From contig MKTJ01000056.1 in assembly GCA_001898225.1 (NCBI GenBank), positions 1 to 64,000 of the forward strand: DNA of 64,000 nt. Reading direction: 5' to 3'. Shown one piece after another: positions 43,830-52,049 of this stretch. Position 1 is the stretch's first letter. Each line of letters begins with the position of its first letter. The notes under the pieces were generated by a model, which was not told the DNA's origin, searched no databases, and saw only the letters and a program-made list of their open reading frames with translations. A program made the translations under genes and the position numbers. This stretch comes from Chloroflexi bacterium 54-19. Lineage in GTDB: Bacteria > Chloroflexota > Chloroflexia > Chloroheliales > Chloroheliaceae.

Positions 43830-44759
43830 ATGGCTAGCACCCCAATCGCCGGCAAGGCAAAACCGCGATCCTTTGCTTCCAAACCCCGTCACAGGAGGCG
43901 GGGTTTGGAAGCTTACCTCTTTCTGCTCCCGGCCCTGGTCCTCATCGGAGTATTCACCCTTATCCCGTTCGTACAGGGGATTGTACTGAGCTTCCAGAGT
44001 TGGGACGGGGTTAGCACCGATACCCCCTTCGTCGGCCTTGATAACTACCTGCGGGTTTTCCAGGATAACATCTTCTGGAGTTCGATGCTTAACGCCGTCA
44101 TCTTCGGGGCGGTCGGCCTGGTTATTGGGGGTGCCGTCTCCCTTGGAATGGCGATGGCGGTCAATAAGGCCAAACGCTTTTCGGCTTTCTTCCGCACCGT
44201 CTACTACGTGCCCGGGGTCTTCTCCGTCGTAGTGGTTGGGATGATGTTCTCCTGGCTGCTCGACCCGCGGATCGGTATTCTCAACCGTTTCCTGGGGGCA
44301 ATCGGTCTGGACGCCTTGCAGCACAACTGGCTCAACGAACCTGACACCGCAGTCTGGGCGGTGGCAGCGGTCTTTGTCTGGTACCACTGGGGCTTCGGCT
44401 TTCTCCTTTTCCTGGCCGGCTTGCAGGATATTCCGAAGGAATATTACGAAGCGGCCGAACTGGACGGGGCCTCGCCCTGGGCCCGGTTCCGCTACATTAC
44501 CTGGCCGGACCTGGCCCCCGTCACTACGATTGTCAGTATTCTCACCCTGCTGGGCGGGCTGAAGATCTTCGGTACTGTCCTGGTACTGACCAACGGCGGC
44601 CCCGGCTACCACACCGAGGTACCGACCCTGCGTATTTACAAGGAAGCCTTTCAATTCCATCGTTACGGTTCGGCCGCGGCGATGTCGGTCATCTTCGGGT
44701 TAGGGCTGGTGGCGCTCTCGCTATTTCAACTCTGGATCTCGCGCCGTTCCAATGCGTGA
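43830..44759 (+). CDS. ABC sugar transporter permease (MalF/UgpA type)
   Basis: The 309-residue inner-membrane protein has six transmembrane helices, beginning with EAYLFLLPALVLIGVFTLIP. It has the EAA loop YYEAAELDGASPWARFRYIT that contacts the ATPase. The start is the ATG at 43830, three bases after the preceding stop, with GGAG upstream; a GTG at 43827 overlapping that stop is the alternative. It pairs with the following permease. Confidence 0.93.
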   Translation: MASTPIAGKAKPRSFASKPRHRRRGLEAYLFLLPALVLIGVFTLIPFVQGIVLSFQSWDGVSTDTPFVGLDNYLRVFQDNIFWSSMLNAVIFGAVGLVIGGAVSLGMAMAVNKAKRFSAFFRTVYYVPGVFSVVVVGMMFSWLLDPRIGILNRFLGAIGLDALQHNWLNEPDTAVWAVAAVFVWYHWGFGFLLFLAGLQDIPKEYYEAAELDGASPWARFRYITWPDLAPVTTIVSILTLLGGLKIFGTVLVLTNGGPGYHTEVPTLRIYKEAFQFHRYGSAAAMSVIFGLGLVALSLFQLWISRRSNA

Positions 44760-44786
44760 TGGGATCAGGAAGAGAGGACAGAAAAA

Positions 44787-45695
44787 ATGCAACAACCCCC
44801 CAAAATATCAGCACCGCCCCGGGCTCTTCGCGTTGATTTCCACTCATCAAGGGGCAACCAGCTAACGAGCAAGGCTCGCATTTTTACCAGGCGCTTTGCT
44901 TTCTACGCTCTGCTGGTGCTGGTAGCTTTCGTGGCGCTCTTTCCCATCGTCTCGGTGCTGTTAGGTTCAGTCCAAAAAGCCCAGGAACTTTACAGTGGGA
45001 GCAGCTTTTTCCCGACCACTTTCGAGTGGAACAACTACGTCACTGCCTGGAACGATGGGAATTTCAAGACGTTTCTGCCCAACAGTTTGTTCTACACGGT
45101 GATTGCGGTGATTGGCATCTTGATAGTGGCGAGCATGGCCGGTTATGCCCTTGCCCGTATCGAATTTCCGGGCAGCAAAGTGGTAATGTTCCTGATTCTC
45201 GCCATCATGATTATTCCGGCACCCGCCTCGTTCATCGCAGTCTACAAAGTGCTGGTTAATATGCACCTGGCAAACACCCGCCAGGGCTATATCCTGGTGT
45301 TGATCGCCGAGGGGCTGCCTCTTTCGATTATGATTATGCGCAGTTTCTTCGTGCGCCAGCCGAAGGAGTTGGAGGAAGCAGCGGTTCTTGACGGCAGTTC
45401 GTCCTTCGGTGTTTTCTGGCGGATCATGCTACCGCTGGCACGGCCCGGCCTGGCGGCGGTAGCGGTTATTGAGGCCCTGCATGTCTGGAATGAATACCTG
45501 CTAGCGCTGGTTATTTTCAACGACGATAGCCTGATGCCGGTGCAGCGGGGCCTGACCCGGTTCGTTTCGGCGGAAACACCCCAGACAAACATCCTGCTGG
45601 CGGCGACGGCGATCTCAGTGCTGCCGATCATCGTGCTCTATCTCTTCGCCCAGCGCAACATCACCCAGGGAATCGCGGAAGGGGCCGTCAAATAG
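44787..45695 (+). CDS. ABC sugar transporter permease (MalG/UgpE type)
   Basis: The 302-residue protein is the second permease subunit. It has six transmembrane helices (FYALLVLVAFVALFPIVSVL first) and the EAA-loop ELEEAAVLDGSSSFGVFWRI followed by PLARPGLAAVAV. The C-terminus QRNITQGIAEGAVK is typical of MalG-like subunits. It follows the first permease by 27 bp with an AGAGAGGA ribosome-binding site. Confidence 0.93.
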   Translation: MQQPPKISAPPRALRVDFHSSRGNQLTSKARIFTRRFAFYALLVLVAFVALFPIVSVLLGSVQKAQELYSGSSFFPTTFEWNNYVTAWNDGNFKTFLPNSLFYTVIAVIGILIVASMAGYALARIEFPGSKVVMFLILAIMIIPAPASFIAVYKVLVNMHLANTRQGYILVLIAEGLPLSIMIMRSFFVRQPKELEEAAVLDGSSSFGVFWRIMLPLARPGLAAVAVIEALHVWNEYLLALVIFNDDSLMPVQRGLTRFVSAETPQTNILLAATAISVLPIIVLYLFAQRNITQGIAEGAVK

Positions 45696-45735
45696 GAATA
45701 AAGGCCATTCGCCTTCCGTTAAGGACTTTTACACA

Positions 45736-46839
45736 ATGAAAATTGAACGAATCGAGACTTACCTTGCTCCGCAAGTGGCGGTGGTCCGCATAATTACGGA
45801 CGATGGCGTGGTAGGTACCGGGCAGACCTCGCCGTATATGGCAGATATAACGGTTGATGTATTACACAAGATGGTCGCCCCATTTTTCCTGGGCCAGGAC
45901 CCCTGGCAACTTGAGCGCCTGGTAGAAAAGTGCCTGGCGCATCACTACAAGTTTCACGGCTCGTTCCTCTGCCGGGCGCTGTGCGGGGTTGACACGGCCC
46001 TATGGGATCTCCTGGGTAAAGTCACCGGCCAGCCTGTCTATAAACTCCTCGGCGGGGCGGCCCGTCAGGAGGTGCCAATGTACGCATCCAGCATGAGCCG
46101 GAAAATCACGCCTGAGCAGGAGGCGCAGCGTCTGGCCGACCTCGTGAGCAGCCAGGGATTCCGGGGTGTCAAGGTGCGGATTGGCCAGGTGATGGGCCAG
46201 GATACAGACGCTGCCCCCAGGCGAACCGAACAGATGATTCCCCTGATACGAGAGGCGCTGGGTGAGGATTTAACCATCCGGGCAGATGCCAACGGAGGAT
46301 TCTCGGTGCCACGGGCAATTGCGGTCGGCCGGTTGCTGGAAAAGTACCGGTACTTCCACTTCGAGGAACCCTGCCCCTTCCCTGAAATTGAAAATACGGC
46401 CCAGGTGGCGGCGGCGCTTGATATAGCGGTGGCCGGAGGAGAGCAGGACCATTCCCTTGAGCAGTTCAACCGGATGATCCGGCTGGGCACGGTGGACATA
46501 GTGCAACCCGACATCGGTTATATCGGCGGTCTCAGCCGGGCCCGCAAAGTCGCCCAACTCGCCGAGATGGCCGGAATACCCTGTACCCCGCATTGCGCCA
46601 ACCGGTCGCTATTGCAGGTCTTTACCTTACACCTGGCGAAGGCCATGCCAGCCTGCTACCAGGACCAGGAGTGGAGCATCGAGGACAACCAGACCTGGGC
46701 CGATGAAATCTATGAGCCGGTACTGCAAGTCACTAACGGGGTCATACCCGTTTCAGACCGGCCTGGCTGGGGGATCGAAATTGTGCCAGCCTTTTTGAAG
46801 CGAGCAGAACGGCGCGTGTCGCAGGCGGCCGGTGGCTAA
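45736..46839 (+). CDS. Enolase-superfamily (mandelate racemase/muconate lactonizing type) enzyme, probable acid-sugar dehydratase
   Basis: The 367-residue protein has an N-terminal capping domain and a (beta/alpha)7-barrel. Magnesium ligands are D184 (RADANGG), E210 (HFEEPCP) and E236 (AGGEQD). The general base could be K146 in KVR (146-148), and H286 in TPHCANR is the second base, the layout of the mandelate racemase subgroup. Members dehydrate or epimerise aldonic and uronic acids. It is placed directly after the importer genes and before two reductases, so dehydration of an imported sugar acid is the likely role; the exact substrate cannot be read. Confidence 0.87.
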   Translation: MKIERIETYLAPQVAVVRIITDDGVVGTGQTSPYMADITVDVLHKMVAPFFLGQDPWQLERLVEKCLAHHYKFHGSFLCRALCGVDTALWDLLGKVTGQPVYKLLGGAARQEVPMYASSMSRKITPEQEAQRLADLVSSQGFRGVKVRIGQVMGQDTDAAPRRTEQMIPLIREALGEDLTIRADANGGFSVPRAIAVGRLLEKYRYFHFEEPCPFPEIENTAQVAAALDIAVAGGEQDHSLEQFNRMIRLGTVDIVQPDIGYIGGLSRARKVAQLAEMAGIPCTPHCANRSLLQVFTLHLAKAMPACYQDQEWSIEDNQTWADEIYEPVLQVTNGVIPVSDRPGWGIEIVPAFLKRAERRVSQAAGG

Positions 46840-46898
46840 TCCGCCCTGCCCTTATTCATTCGTGTGTGGGATTTTTTCTAAGGAGGGTTTTAGTAGAC

Positions 46899-48965
46899 AT
46901 GGGAAACTGGTGGCACGAGCAGCCTTTGCGCCTGGTCCAGACAAATTTACAGGAGAGCGACATCCGGCGCAACCCGCGTGAGATCGTCCGCGAGGTGGCG
47001 GCCTTTGATGCAAACGCGATTCTTTTCAGCGTTGGCGGGATTGTTTCTTTTTATCCATCAAAACTGCCTTTTCAGACGCCTTCACCCCTTCTGAGTAGCG
47101 ACATTGACTTTGTAGGCGAGGCCAGGGACGAGGCCCGCAAGCTGGGCCTGCGCTTTATCGCCCGGCTCGACCTGAGCAAATGTCATAAGCATGTATTTGA
47201 TCACCACCCGGAATGGTTCTTCCGGCGCGCGGATGGCAAGCCGCAGGTCTATAACGGTCTTTACTCTACCTGCGTAAACGGCGGCTACTATCGGGCCTAC
47301 TCCTTCGAGATTATAAATGAAATCATCGAACGATACGACGTGGACGGCCTGTTCTTTAACATGTTCGGCTATCAGCCGCGCGACTACAGCGGCACCGACC
47401 ACGGCATCTGCCAGTGCGTGAATTGTCGCAGCCGCTTCCGCGAGATGTTCGGGCGGGAGTTACCCACCGTGGAAAACCCCAACGACCCCAATTATCTTGA
47501 TTATCTATCCTTCAAGGAGATCACGAGCCGCGAGGCTGCTCAACAAGTCGGCGACTATATCCACACCCGCAAGCCCGGTATTGCTTTCAGCACTTACAGC
47601 ATCCACGGCACCGACCTGGTGCGGAGTGAGGCTAACACGGCGGTAGACCGACCCTTACCGCTCTGGCAGTACTCGGCCAGCGATAACGTCAAGCGGGCCC
47701 AGCATACCTACCCCCACAAGCGGTCGCTGAATACAGCCGTTTACTTCCTGGATATTCCCTACCGTTTCGCCGAGGTCTCCGCCGATCTGACCTCGCTGCG
47801 GCTGGCGCAGAATGTAATTCACAGCGCGCCCCTCGACCTTTACGTGCTCGGTACGCTTGACCAGCCCAATCGAAGCGGCCTTAAGTCAGCCCAGGAAATC
47901 TTTTCTTTCCAGGCTAAACACGAGCAAGAGTACCAGGGTCTGACCTCGCTGGCCCAGGTATGCCTGCTCTATCCGCATCGCAGCTTCCCGTACGGCAAAA
48001 GCAGCGAAACGGCCTACCGGGGCATGTTCCGGCTGCTTACCGAAAACCACATCCCGTTCGATTGTGTCCACGAGCACCGGCTGACCGAAGAAGACGCCAA
48101 CGAATTCCTGGCAAAATATAAACTGCTGATCTTGCCAGGAGCCGCTCTTTTAAGCGACCGACAGAGCGAGGTAATTGACTCTTTTGTGGCAACCGGTGGC
48201 AAGGTGCTGGCTACGGGCGAGACAGGTTTCTATACCGAAACAGGCCGCCCCCGCCCCGAAAATAGCCTGAAAAGTCTTGGCGCAAGCCGGGTAGAGCTAA
48301 CCCGCTCTGATATGCGTTCAGCCTATTTTCGTATCCATGACCAGCATGACCCCGGCCTTAACCGTCACTTTCCGCTGGATAAAGCCCGCCACTTTAATGA
48401 AACTGACCTTATATTTCTTGACGGTAATTACCTTTACTTGCCGGTAAAGGAGGAAGCGGAAAAGTGGCTAAGCCTTATCCCACCTACGACCTACGGCCCG
48501 CCGGAAAAGGTGTTCAGCGATGCGGAAGAAACGGATTGGCCGGGAGTAATCTTCTACCGGTATGGCCGGGGGACCAGCGCCTACCTGCCCTGGCAAGTGG
48601 ACGCGCTCTACTACCGGTTTAGCTCACCCGGCCACACCGCGCTGCTGCTGGCGGTACTGGATAGCCTGACTGGTGGCGACCGGCAACTGGTTTCAAACGC
48701 GCATCCGAGTGTTGAAATAGCCCTCCTGGCCCGCAAGGATGGCGCATATATGCTCAATCTGGCGAATGCCAGCGGTCACGGCGGTACCGCTATTTTCCCA
48801 CCTATTCCGATGCGTGACCTGGTAGTAAAAATTGCCTTACCGCAACCGGTCACGACTGCCTGTTCGCTGAAACAGGGCCGCCCGGTCGAACTCTGGCGAG
48901 AGCAAGGCTATACCTGTGTGCGGGTGGGCCAGCTCGAACTTTTTGACTCGATCATTTTACGCTAA
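46899..48965 (+). CDS. Putative glycoside hydrolase with TIM barrel and amidotransferase-like domain
   Basis: The start chosen is the ATG at 46899 behind AGGAGG (46881-46886), giving 688 residues. A GTG at 46866 lies upstream of that site and is unlikely. Residues 1-330 look like a (beta/alpha)8 barrel (FDANAILFSVGGIVSFYPS, LGLRFIARLDLSKCHK, YDVDGLFFNMFGY) with a CxxC pair (CQCVNC) in a loop. Residues about 360-470 resemble the trimerisation/glutamine-amidotransferase-like domain of beta-galactosidases and related hydrolases (LLILPGAALLSDRQSEVIDS, TGGKVLATGETG). No signal peptide is present, so it would act on imported oligosaccharides. The family is related to fucosidase- or galactosidase-like barrels, but no specific activity is assigned. 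Confidence 0.65.
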   Translation: MGNWWHEQPLRLVQTNLQESDIRRNPREIVREVAAFDANAILFSVGGIVSFYPSKLPFQTPSPLLSSDIDFVGEARDEARKLGLRFIARLDLSKCHKHVFDHHPEWFFRRADGKPQVYNGLYSTCVNGGYYRAYSFEIINEIIERYDVDGLFFNMFGYQPRDYSGTDHGICQCVNCRSRFREMFGRELPTVENPNDPNYLDYLSFKEITSREAAQQVGDYIHTRKPGIAFSTYSIHGTDLVRSEANTAVDRPLPLWQYSASDNVKRAQHTYPHKRSLNTAVYFLDIPYRFAEVSADLTSLRLAQNVIHSAPLDLYVLGTLDQPNRSGLKSAQEIFSFQAKHEQEYQGLTSLAQVCLLYPHRSFPYGKSSETAYRGMFRLLTENHIPFDCVHEHRLTEEDANEFLAKYKLLILPGAALLSDRQSEVIDSFVATGGKVLATGETGFYTETGRPRPENSLKSLGASRVELTRSDMRSAYFRIHDQHDPGLNRHFPLDKARHFNETDLIFLDGNYLYLPVKEEAEKWLSLIPPTTYGPPEKVFSDAEETDWPGVIFYRYGRGTSAYLPWQVDALYYRFSSPGHTALLLAVLDSLTGGDRQLVSNAHPSVEIALLARKDGAYMLNLANASGHGGTAIFPPIPMRDLVVKIALPQPVTTACSLKQGRPVELWREQGYTCVRVGQLELFDSIILR

Positions 48966-48999
48966 AGAAGGCACGGGTAGGGAGGGAGATAGATTAAAC

Positions 49000-49959
49000 A
49001 TGGCGACTTCACAGAGAAACGTTTTTATCTGGGGACAAAAGCCGGACGAGGAGCAGATGGTACAGCTGCGGAGGGCTGCCCCTGAGGCTAGAATCTGCGT
49101 GTTCGACAACCGGGCGGAGATGGAAGCCCAAATCGAGGAAGCGGAAATCATCGCGGGAAACGTCCGCCCTGAAGCCCTGGCCCGTGCAACGCGCTTGCGC
49201 TGGGTCCATAGTTGGGCTGCCGGACCGGACGCCCAGCTTTACCCTGAGTTTGTAGCAAGCCCGGTCTTGCTGACCAGTAGCAAGGGAAACGGGGCCATCC
49301 CGCTGGCCGAGCATGCCATTATGCTCATGCTCATGCTGAACCGGGACGCGCTGCGCTGGCTCCGCGCCCAGTCCGAACAGCGCTGGGACCGGTTCAACCA
49401 CGGCGAACTTACGGGGCTGACCTGTGGAATTATTGGGCTTGGGAATGCCGGGCTGGACCTAGCTGCCAAAGCAAAAGCTTTTCACATGCGGGTAATTGGC
49501 ATACGCCGAACCACCATAGCAACCACTTCCGACCTTGTAGACGAGCTTTACCCTCACGAACGCCTGCACGACTTTTTGGCCGCGTCCGATTTCGTAGTTG
49601 TAACAGCCCCGCTTACTCCCCAGACCGTGGGTATGCTGGGCGAAGCCGAATTCCGTAGCATGAAGCGGAGTGCCTATTACATCTGCTTCTCGCGAGGCGG
49701 TATCGCCGACGATGCAGCCCTGCTGCGCGCCCTTAATGAAGGCTGGATCGCCGGGGCCGGGTTAGATGCGCACAGCGAAGAACCGCTCCCGCCGGATAGT
49801 CCGTTCTGGACGGCGCCGAACACGATTGTTACTCCGCATAACGGCGCGACTACGCCGCTCACCCCCAGGCGTGGTTTTGATATTTTTGTAGAAAATCTTG
49901 AGCGCTACATTTCCGGCCAGCCTTTGAATAATCTCGTAGACAAACAGGCCGGATACTGA
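49000..49959 (+). CDS. D-isomer-specific 2-hydroxyacid dehydrogenase
   Basis: From the ATG at 49000 (GGGAGGGAG upstream) the protein has 319 residues. The NAD-binding domain shows CGIIGLGNAGLDLAAKAKA. The catalytic Arg is in CFSRGG and the catalytic His in VTPHNGA. A longer frame from 48916 overlaps the previous gene and has no ribosome-binding site. Such enzymes reduce 2-keto acids, such as hydroxypyruvate or glyoxylate, to D-2-hydroxy acids, or run the reverse reaction. Here it follows a sugar-acid dehydratase and precedes a tartronate-semialdehyde-reductase-like gene. Confidence 0.88.
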   Translation: MATSQRNVFIWGQKPDEEQMVQLRRAAPEARICVFDNRAEMEAQIEEAEIIAGNVRPEALARATRLRWVHSWAAGPDAQLYPEFVASPVLLTSSKGNGAIPLAEHAIMLMLMLNRDALRWLRAQSEQRWDRFNHGELTGLTCGIIGLGNAGLDLAAKAKAFHMRVIGIRRTTIATTSDLVDELYPHERLHDFLAASDFVVVTAPLTPQTVGMLGEAEFRSMKRSAYYICFSRGGIADDAALLRALNEGWIAGAGLDAHSEEPLPPDSPFWTAPNTIVTPHNGATTPLTPRRGFDIFVENLERYISGQPLNNLVDKQAGY

Positions 49960-50000
49960 GTTAATTGAAGGTGCTGGCTTGTAGAGAGGTGTGAAAGATA

Positions 50001-50897
50001 ATGTTGGAAAGAATCGGCTTCATTGGCCTGGGTATTATGGGCAAGCCTATGGCCCGCAATTTACTGAAGGCAGGATACTCCGTCACCGTATATAACCGTT
50101 CCCGGCCAGCCGTAGACGAGTTGGTGGAGGAAGGTGCGGCGGCAGCGGAATCTCCCCAGGAAATCGCCAAAAACAGCGAAGTGGTTATTACAATGCTGCC
50201 CGACGGGCCGGACGTAGAGGAAGCAGTGTTAGGGCTGGACGGTCTGTTGGCGGGTGCTAATAGGTGGCTCTTGATCATCGATATGAGCACGATTTCGCCC
50301 GGCGCTGCAAAACGGTTAGCGGAAGCAGCCCGTGAACGGGGCGTGGGTATGTTGGATGCGCCGGTGAGCGGAGGAGATAAAGGGGCTATCGCAGGCACGT
50401 TGTCAATAATGGTAGGTGGCAACGAGGACGACTTCAAGCGGGCCATGCCAATATTTGAAGCGGTGGGCAAAACGATCACTTACTGTGGGAGCAGCGGGGC
50501 CGGTCAGACCGTGAAAGCCTGTAACCAGGTCGCGGTCGCCCTTCACTACGCCGCCGCCTCGGAGGCGTTGGTGCTGGGGGCTAAAGCCGGGGTCGCGCCA
50601 GAGGTTATTCTTAAAGTGCTGGGAGGGGGGCTTGCCCAAAGCCGGGTAATGGACATGCGTGGCCCGGCCATGAGCCAGCACCAATTCACGCCAGGCTTCA
50701 AAGCTAGACTTCACAGCAAAGATTTGCGGATCATTATGGAGACTGCCCGCGAGTATGGTGCCACGTTACCCTTTGCCGCCCTGGCCGACCAGTTATACAC
50801 GGCCCTTGTGCAGAATGGCGGCGGCGAACTGGACCACTCGGCGCTCCTGACAGTTATTGAAAAATTATCCAACGGTAGTATAGGAGATACTCAATAA
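50001..50897 (+). CDS. Beta-hydroxyacid dehydrogenase, tartronate semialdehyde reductase type
   Basis: The 298-residue protein has the 6-phosphogluconate dehydrogenase-like fold of GarR/GlxR and 3-hydroxyisobutyrate dehydrogenases. It shows GFIGLGIMGKPMARNLLKAG for NAD(P) binding, DAPVSGGDKGA for the substrate loop, and the catalytic Lys in GAGQTVKACNQ. GarR converts tartronate semialdehyde to D-glycerate in galactarate and glucarate breakdown, which fits the acid-sugar context. 3-Hydroxyisobutyrate dehydrogenase is the alternative. Spacing to the previous gene is 41 bp. Confidence 0.87.
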   Translation: MLERIGFIGLGIMGKPMARNLLKAGYSVTVYNRSRPAVDELVEEGAAAAESPQEIAKNSEVVITMLPDGPDVEEAVLGLDGLLAGANRWLLIIDMSTISPGAAKRLAEAARERGVGMLDAPVSGGDKGAIAGTLSIMVGGNEDDFKRAMPIFEAVGKTITYCGSSGAGQTVKACNQVAVALHYAAASEALVLGAKAGVAPEVILKVLGGGLAQSRVMDMRGPAMSQHQFTPGFKARLHSKDLRIIMETAREYGATLPFAALADQLYTALVQNGGGELDHSALLTVIEKLSNGSIGDTQ

Positions 50898-50915
50898 ATA
50901 TAGGGTACATATGTT

Positions 50916-51290
50916 ATGTTACAGTCACTGACAATTTTACTGGTTTTCCAATTAATTGGAGAAGTAATGGCCCGGACTCTAGCGTTGCCGGTCCCAGGTC
51001 CGGTTATCGGCCTGGTATTATTATTCGCAGTTTTGATAATCCGGGGCAAAGCACCTGTGTCGCTTACCCATACCGCTAACGGGCTATTAGACTACCTCAG
51101 CCTGCTATATGTCCCCGCCGGGGTCGGGATTATGGTTAATTTCGCTCTTATTCAAAAAGAGTGGCCGGCAATCTTACTTACTTTGATTCTCAGCTTAACC
51201 CTTACTTTAATCATTACTGCTTTCGTCATGCGGTGGTTGATCAGGATGCTGGCAGCTAAGGCAGCCCAGCGGAGAGTTAGCCATGGGTGA
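50916..51290 (+). CDS. lrgA: LrgA/CidA-family membrane protein
   Basis: The 124-residue protein has four transmembrane helices and the LrgA/CidA signatures PVPGPVIGLVLLF and LLYVPAGVGIMVNF. Its C-terminal end overlaps lrgB by 8 bp. LrgA/CidA proteins were named as holin-like regulators of autolysis; LrgAB is also reported to transport pyruvate, and the plant homologue PLGG1 is a glycolate/glycerate carrier. Position behind hydroxy-acid reductases favours a small-acid transporter role here. Confidence 0.9.
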   Translation: MLQSLTILLVFQLIGEVMARTLALPVPGPVIGLVLLFAVLIIRGKAPVSLTHTANGLLDYLSLLYVPAGVGIMVNFALIQKEWPAILLTLILSLTLTLIITAFVMRWLIRMLAAKAAQRRVSHG

Positions 51291-52008
51291 GCGCCTTACC
51301 AGTATCTGGGTCTATCTAGCTCAGACCCCCTTGCTGTGGCTAACTGCCACCCTTATAATCTTCCAGCTTACTAACTGGCTATATAAGAGGGCGGGCAAAC
51401 CACCTTGGCTTAATCCTGTGCTTACCGCGATAATTTTGATTGCCGCCCTGCTGGTGGTTACCGGAACTCCCTACCAGGCCTACTTCGACGGAGCCCAGTT
51501 TGTCCATTTCCTGCTAGGGCCGGCCACGGTTGCTCTGGCGATTCCACTTTATGAACAGCGTAAAACACTCAAGCGACTGTTGATGCCCCTTTTGGGGGCG
51601 TTACTAACCGGGTCGGTTGCAGCGGTCCTCACGGTAATCGCGTTTGCCAGACTGTTGGGAGTATCAGCGCCTTCGACGCTCTCTTTAGTCCCAAAATCTG
51701 TGACGTCACCGGTTGCGATGGGTATTGCTGAAAAAATTGGAGGTATACCCTCGCTAACCGCCGTAATGGTAATCCTCACCGGCATCTTCGGAGCGGTGGC
51801 CGGACCATCCATCATTGATTTGATCGGGGTAAAAGAACCGGAAGTACGCGGATTCTCAATCGGACTGGCCTCACATGGAATTGGTACCGCCCGGGCCTTT
51901 CAAATTGATGAAGTGACAGGAGCATTTTCCGGTATGGCTATGGGAATGAACGCTTGTGTAACACCGCTTATCGCACCGGTGCTCGTAAGTCTGTTGCACT
52001 TAACATAG
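51283..52008 (+). CDS. lrgB: LrgB/CidB-family membrane protein
   Basis: The 241-residue protein has about seven hydrophobic helices and LrgB signatures: LVPKSVTSPVAMGIAEKIGG (residues about 138-157) and ASHGIGTARAFQIDEVTGAF. It overlaps lrgA by 8 bp, suggesting translational coupling and a fixed complex. See lrgA for the proposed role in hydroxy-acid transport. Confidence 0.92.
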   Translation: MGERLTSIWVYLAQTPLLWLTATLIIFQLTNWLYKRAGKPPWLNPVLTAIILIAALLVVTGTPYQAYFDGAQFVHFLLGPATVALAIPLYEQRKTLKRLLMPLLGALLTGSVAAVLTVIAFARLLGVSAPSTLSLVPKSVTSPVAMGIAEKIGGIPSLTAVMVILTGIFGAVAGPSIIDLIGVKEPEVRGFSIGLASHGIGTARAFQIDEVTGAFSGMAMGMNACVTPLIAPVLVSLLHLT

Positions 52009-52049
52009 CCTTTCCAATTTTAATTTCACTAACCAGGGTAAAAAACCAA